A stretch of 64,000 nt of DNA from Acidovorax defluvii (GTDB taxonomy: Bacteria > Pseudomonadota > Gammaproteobacteria > Burkholderiales > Burkholderiaceae_C): NCBI GenBank assembly GCA_003268905.1, contig QLTU01000010.1, positions 1-64,000 of the forward strand, given 5' to 3'. Positions within the stretch are counted from its first letter, which is position 1. Each line of letters starts with the position of its first letter. This document shows, in pieces, positions 62,615 through 64,000 of the stretch. A program made the position numbers and the translations under genes. The notes beneath the pieces were generated by a model. It had not been told where the DNA came from and did not search any database. It worked only from the letters and a program-made list of their open reading frames with translations.

Positions 62615-63489
62615 CAGGCGGCTGCGCTGTTTTCGTCGACGCGCGACACCTTGAACCAGCGCACGGCGCCACCCTTGGTGTGCAGCACCACAAAGTGCAG
62701 TCCGCACAGCTGCAGGTGCTCGCCGCGCTTGGGCACATGGCCCATTTCATGGGCGATCAGACCGCCGATGGTGTCGAAGGTTTCGTCGGGATCGCTGCCC
62801 TGCACGGTCACACCAAAGGCCTCGGCCACACGCTCGATGGGGGTGTCGCCGCTCACGCGGTAGGTGCGGTCTGCCAGACCAAAGATGTCGCCTTCGTCCT
62901 CGGGGATGTCGAACTCGTCCTCGATCTCGCCCACGATCTGTTCCAGCACATCCTCGATGGTGATGAGACCTGCCACACGGCCGAATTCGTCGATCACGAT
63001 GGCCAGGTGGTTGCGGTTGCCGCGAAACTCGCGCAGCAGGTCGTTGAGCCCCTTGGTTTCCGGCACAAAGGCGGCCGGGCGCAGCAAGGCGCGGATGTTC
63101 AGCTCGGGTGCCCGCTGCAGCTTGAGCAGGTCTTTGGCCATGAGGATGCCGATGATGTTTTCGCGCTCCCCCTGGTACACCGGAAAGCGCGAATGCGCGG
63201 TGCTGATCACCAGGCGCAGCAACTCGTCAAAAGGCGCCTCGATATTCACGAGATCCATGCGCGGAGCGGCCACCATCACATCGCCGGCCGTCATGTCGGC
63301 CATGCGGATGACGCGCTCAAGCATCACGCGGGAGTCGGCGCCAATGATTTCGTTGTCCTCGGCCTCGGCCAGGGTTTCAATGAGCTCTTCAGTGGAGTCC
63401 GGTCCGGGATGAATGAACTCGGCCACTTTTTGCAGAAAAGTGCGCTTGTCTTCCTTGTCGGGCAAGCGCTGGGGGTGCGGGTCGGACAC
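62614..63489 (-). CDS. corC: CorC/HlyC-family CBS-domain protein
   Basis: The 291-residue protein has two CBS domains (about 70-190; MTAGDVMVAAPRMDLV, then FRGNRNHLAIVIDEFGRVAG) and a C-terminal CorC_HlyC transporter-associated domain (about 205-285). It is linked to magnesium and cobalt efflux or membrane integrity and lies before lnt in many proteobacteria. The start is GTG at 63489. It overlaps lnt by one base. Confidence 0.93.
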   Translation of the reverse strand: MSDPHPQRLPDKEDKRTFLQKVAEFIHPGPDSTEELIETLAEAEDNEIIGADSRVMLERVIRMADMTAGDVMVAAPRMDLVNIEAPFDELLRLVISTAHSRFPVYQGERENIIGILMAKDLLKLQRAPELNIRALLRPAAFVPETKGLNDLLREFRGNRNHLAIVIDEFGRVAGLITIEDVLEQIVGEIEDEFDIPEDEGDIFGLADRTYRVSGDTPIERVAEAFGVTVQGSDPDETFDTIGGLIAHEMGHVPKRGEHLQLCGLHFVVLHTKGGAVRWFKVSRVDENSAAA

Positions 63490-63579
63490 TGTCTTGGAGT
63501 GCAGGACGTGCGGTAGTGAAACAGGCCGCTAGGATACCGGATTGTTGTGACACCGCCCCTGCCGCGGGCCGGCCAGTGG

Positions 63580-64000
63580 CTATTCGGCCGATTGGTGGCG
63601 GGCTTTGCGCACGCCTTGGCGTACTTCCTGCACACCCGCCAGAAAGTCCCAGAACTGCTTTGCCTGGCGCTTGAGGCGGTAGTCCAGCTCGGCGTATTGC
63701 TGCTCGACAATCTCGGCCATGCGCGTGTCCAGGCTGGGCGGAGAAATCTGCAGATAGGCCTCGGATTCAGATCCGTCGCGCTGCACCGTGGCACCCGCGT
63801 TGCGCGCAATCTTGAGCATGGCGGTGTTTTCCGTCAGTGCATGGATGAACACCATGTTCACCCCTTCATTGCGGGCGTGCATGACGGCCCGTTCAAACAG
63901 CCGCGCACCAAATCCCCGGCCACGCGCCTTCTTGAGCACCGACACGCCAAACTCGGCACATTGCTTGTGATCGGCGTTCTCGGCAAACGCCAGGTGGGCC
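63580..64000 (-). CDS. GNAT-family N-acetyltransferase (5' end outside window)
   Basis: The C-terminal 139 residues are in the window; the frame stays open past the edge at 64000. The acetyl-CoA-binding loop KKARGRGFGARLFERAV and the following IHALTENTAMLKIARNAG are typical of GNAT enzymes. The tail (LKRQAKQFWDFLAGVQEVR) is helical. The substrate is unknown. An internal GTG at 63945 is not taken as a start because the acetyltransferase fold continues upstream of it (FAENADHKQCAEFG). Confidence 0.8.
   Translation of the reverse strand, partial: AHLAFAENADHKQCAEFGVSVLKKARGRGFGARLFERAVMHARNEGVNMVFIHALTENTAMLKIARNAGATVQRDGSESEAYLQISPPSLDTRMAEIVEQQYAELDYRLKRQAKQFWDFLAGVQEVRQGVRKARHQSAE

Noticed and set aside
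1-64000. CRISPR arrays, tRNA or rRNA genes, insertion sequences
   Set aside because: I saw no regularly spaced repeats with spacers, no cloverleaf-like runs with CCA ends, and no transposase-like protein in the window.

Overview
The window looks like a chromosomal piece of a beta-proteobacterium of the Comamonadaceae (Acidovorax-like). This is inferred from high GC, a TetR/fadE/FadN/thiolase cluster, slmA and argB close together, a gspE-to-gspD type II secretion operon, a phasin with a PhaD-like regulator, and corC-lnt-fabAB-glyQS housekeeping order. No tRNA, rRNA, CRISPR array or insertion sequence was recognised.

Layout. 0.2-2.8 kb: crotonase, thioesterase and alpha/beta hydrolase. 3.1-10.3 kb: a fatty-acid beta-oxidation operon (TetR, fadE, small DUF2147 protein, FadN-type two-domain enzyme, hotdog protein, fadA) with a palindromic operator just before the TetR gene. 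10.5-14.7 kb: slmA, a two-component pair and argB. 14.8-23.8 kb: a glycan locus (WecA/MraY-type transferase, GT2, a 1247-residue methyltransferase-GT2-GT4 protein, a methyltransferase, and the Wzm/Wzt exporter). 23.9-27.2 kb: a parvulin-type isomerase, a secreted surface-protein gene broken by an in-frame stop, and a small lipoprotein. 27.3-38.0 kb: a type II secretion operon, gspE-F-G-H-I-J-K-L-M-(C/N)-D. 38.1-47.5 kb: nucleotide-sugar and O-antigen genes (rmlB, rmlD, vapBC, rmlA, rmlC, a sugar aminotransferase, GtrB-like GT2, WxcM/FdtD-like fusion, GtrA, GT-C-like membrane protein); the last two are strikingly AT-rich. 47.7-54.6 kb: phasin, PhaD-like regulator, TPR-like protein, coaX, kbp, persulfide dioxygenase-rhodanese, a YgjP-like metalloprotein and plsC. 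54.7-64 kb: gmhB, glyS, a small monooxygenase-like protein, glyQ, fabB, fabA, lnt, corC and a GNAT gene running off the end.

How the parts work together. The rml genes can make dTDP-L-rhamnose. RmlA and RmlB with the WxcM-like fusion and the aminotransferase can make a dTDP-3-acetamido-3,6-dideoxyhexose. The glycan locus would assemble these on undecaprenyl phosphate and export them through Wzm/Wzt. The GtrA/GtrB/GT-C set would add a side sugar in the periplasm. The type II system exports folded proteins.

The most unusual signals are two. One is a short palindromic repeat found at least eight times, six times overlapping protein-coding sequence and always read in the same frame (pattern L-A-x4-A-x2-A-I). 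The other is a shared C-terminal PSFGxSR peptide on three different type II secretion subunits.
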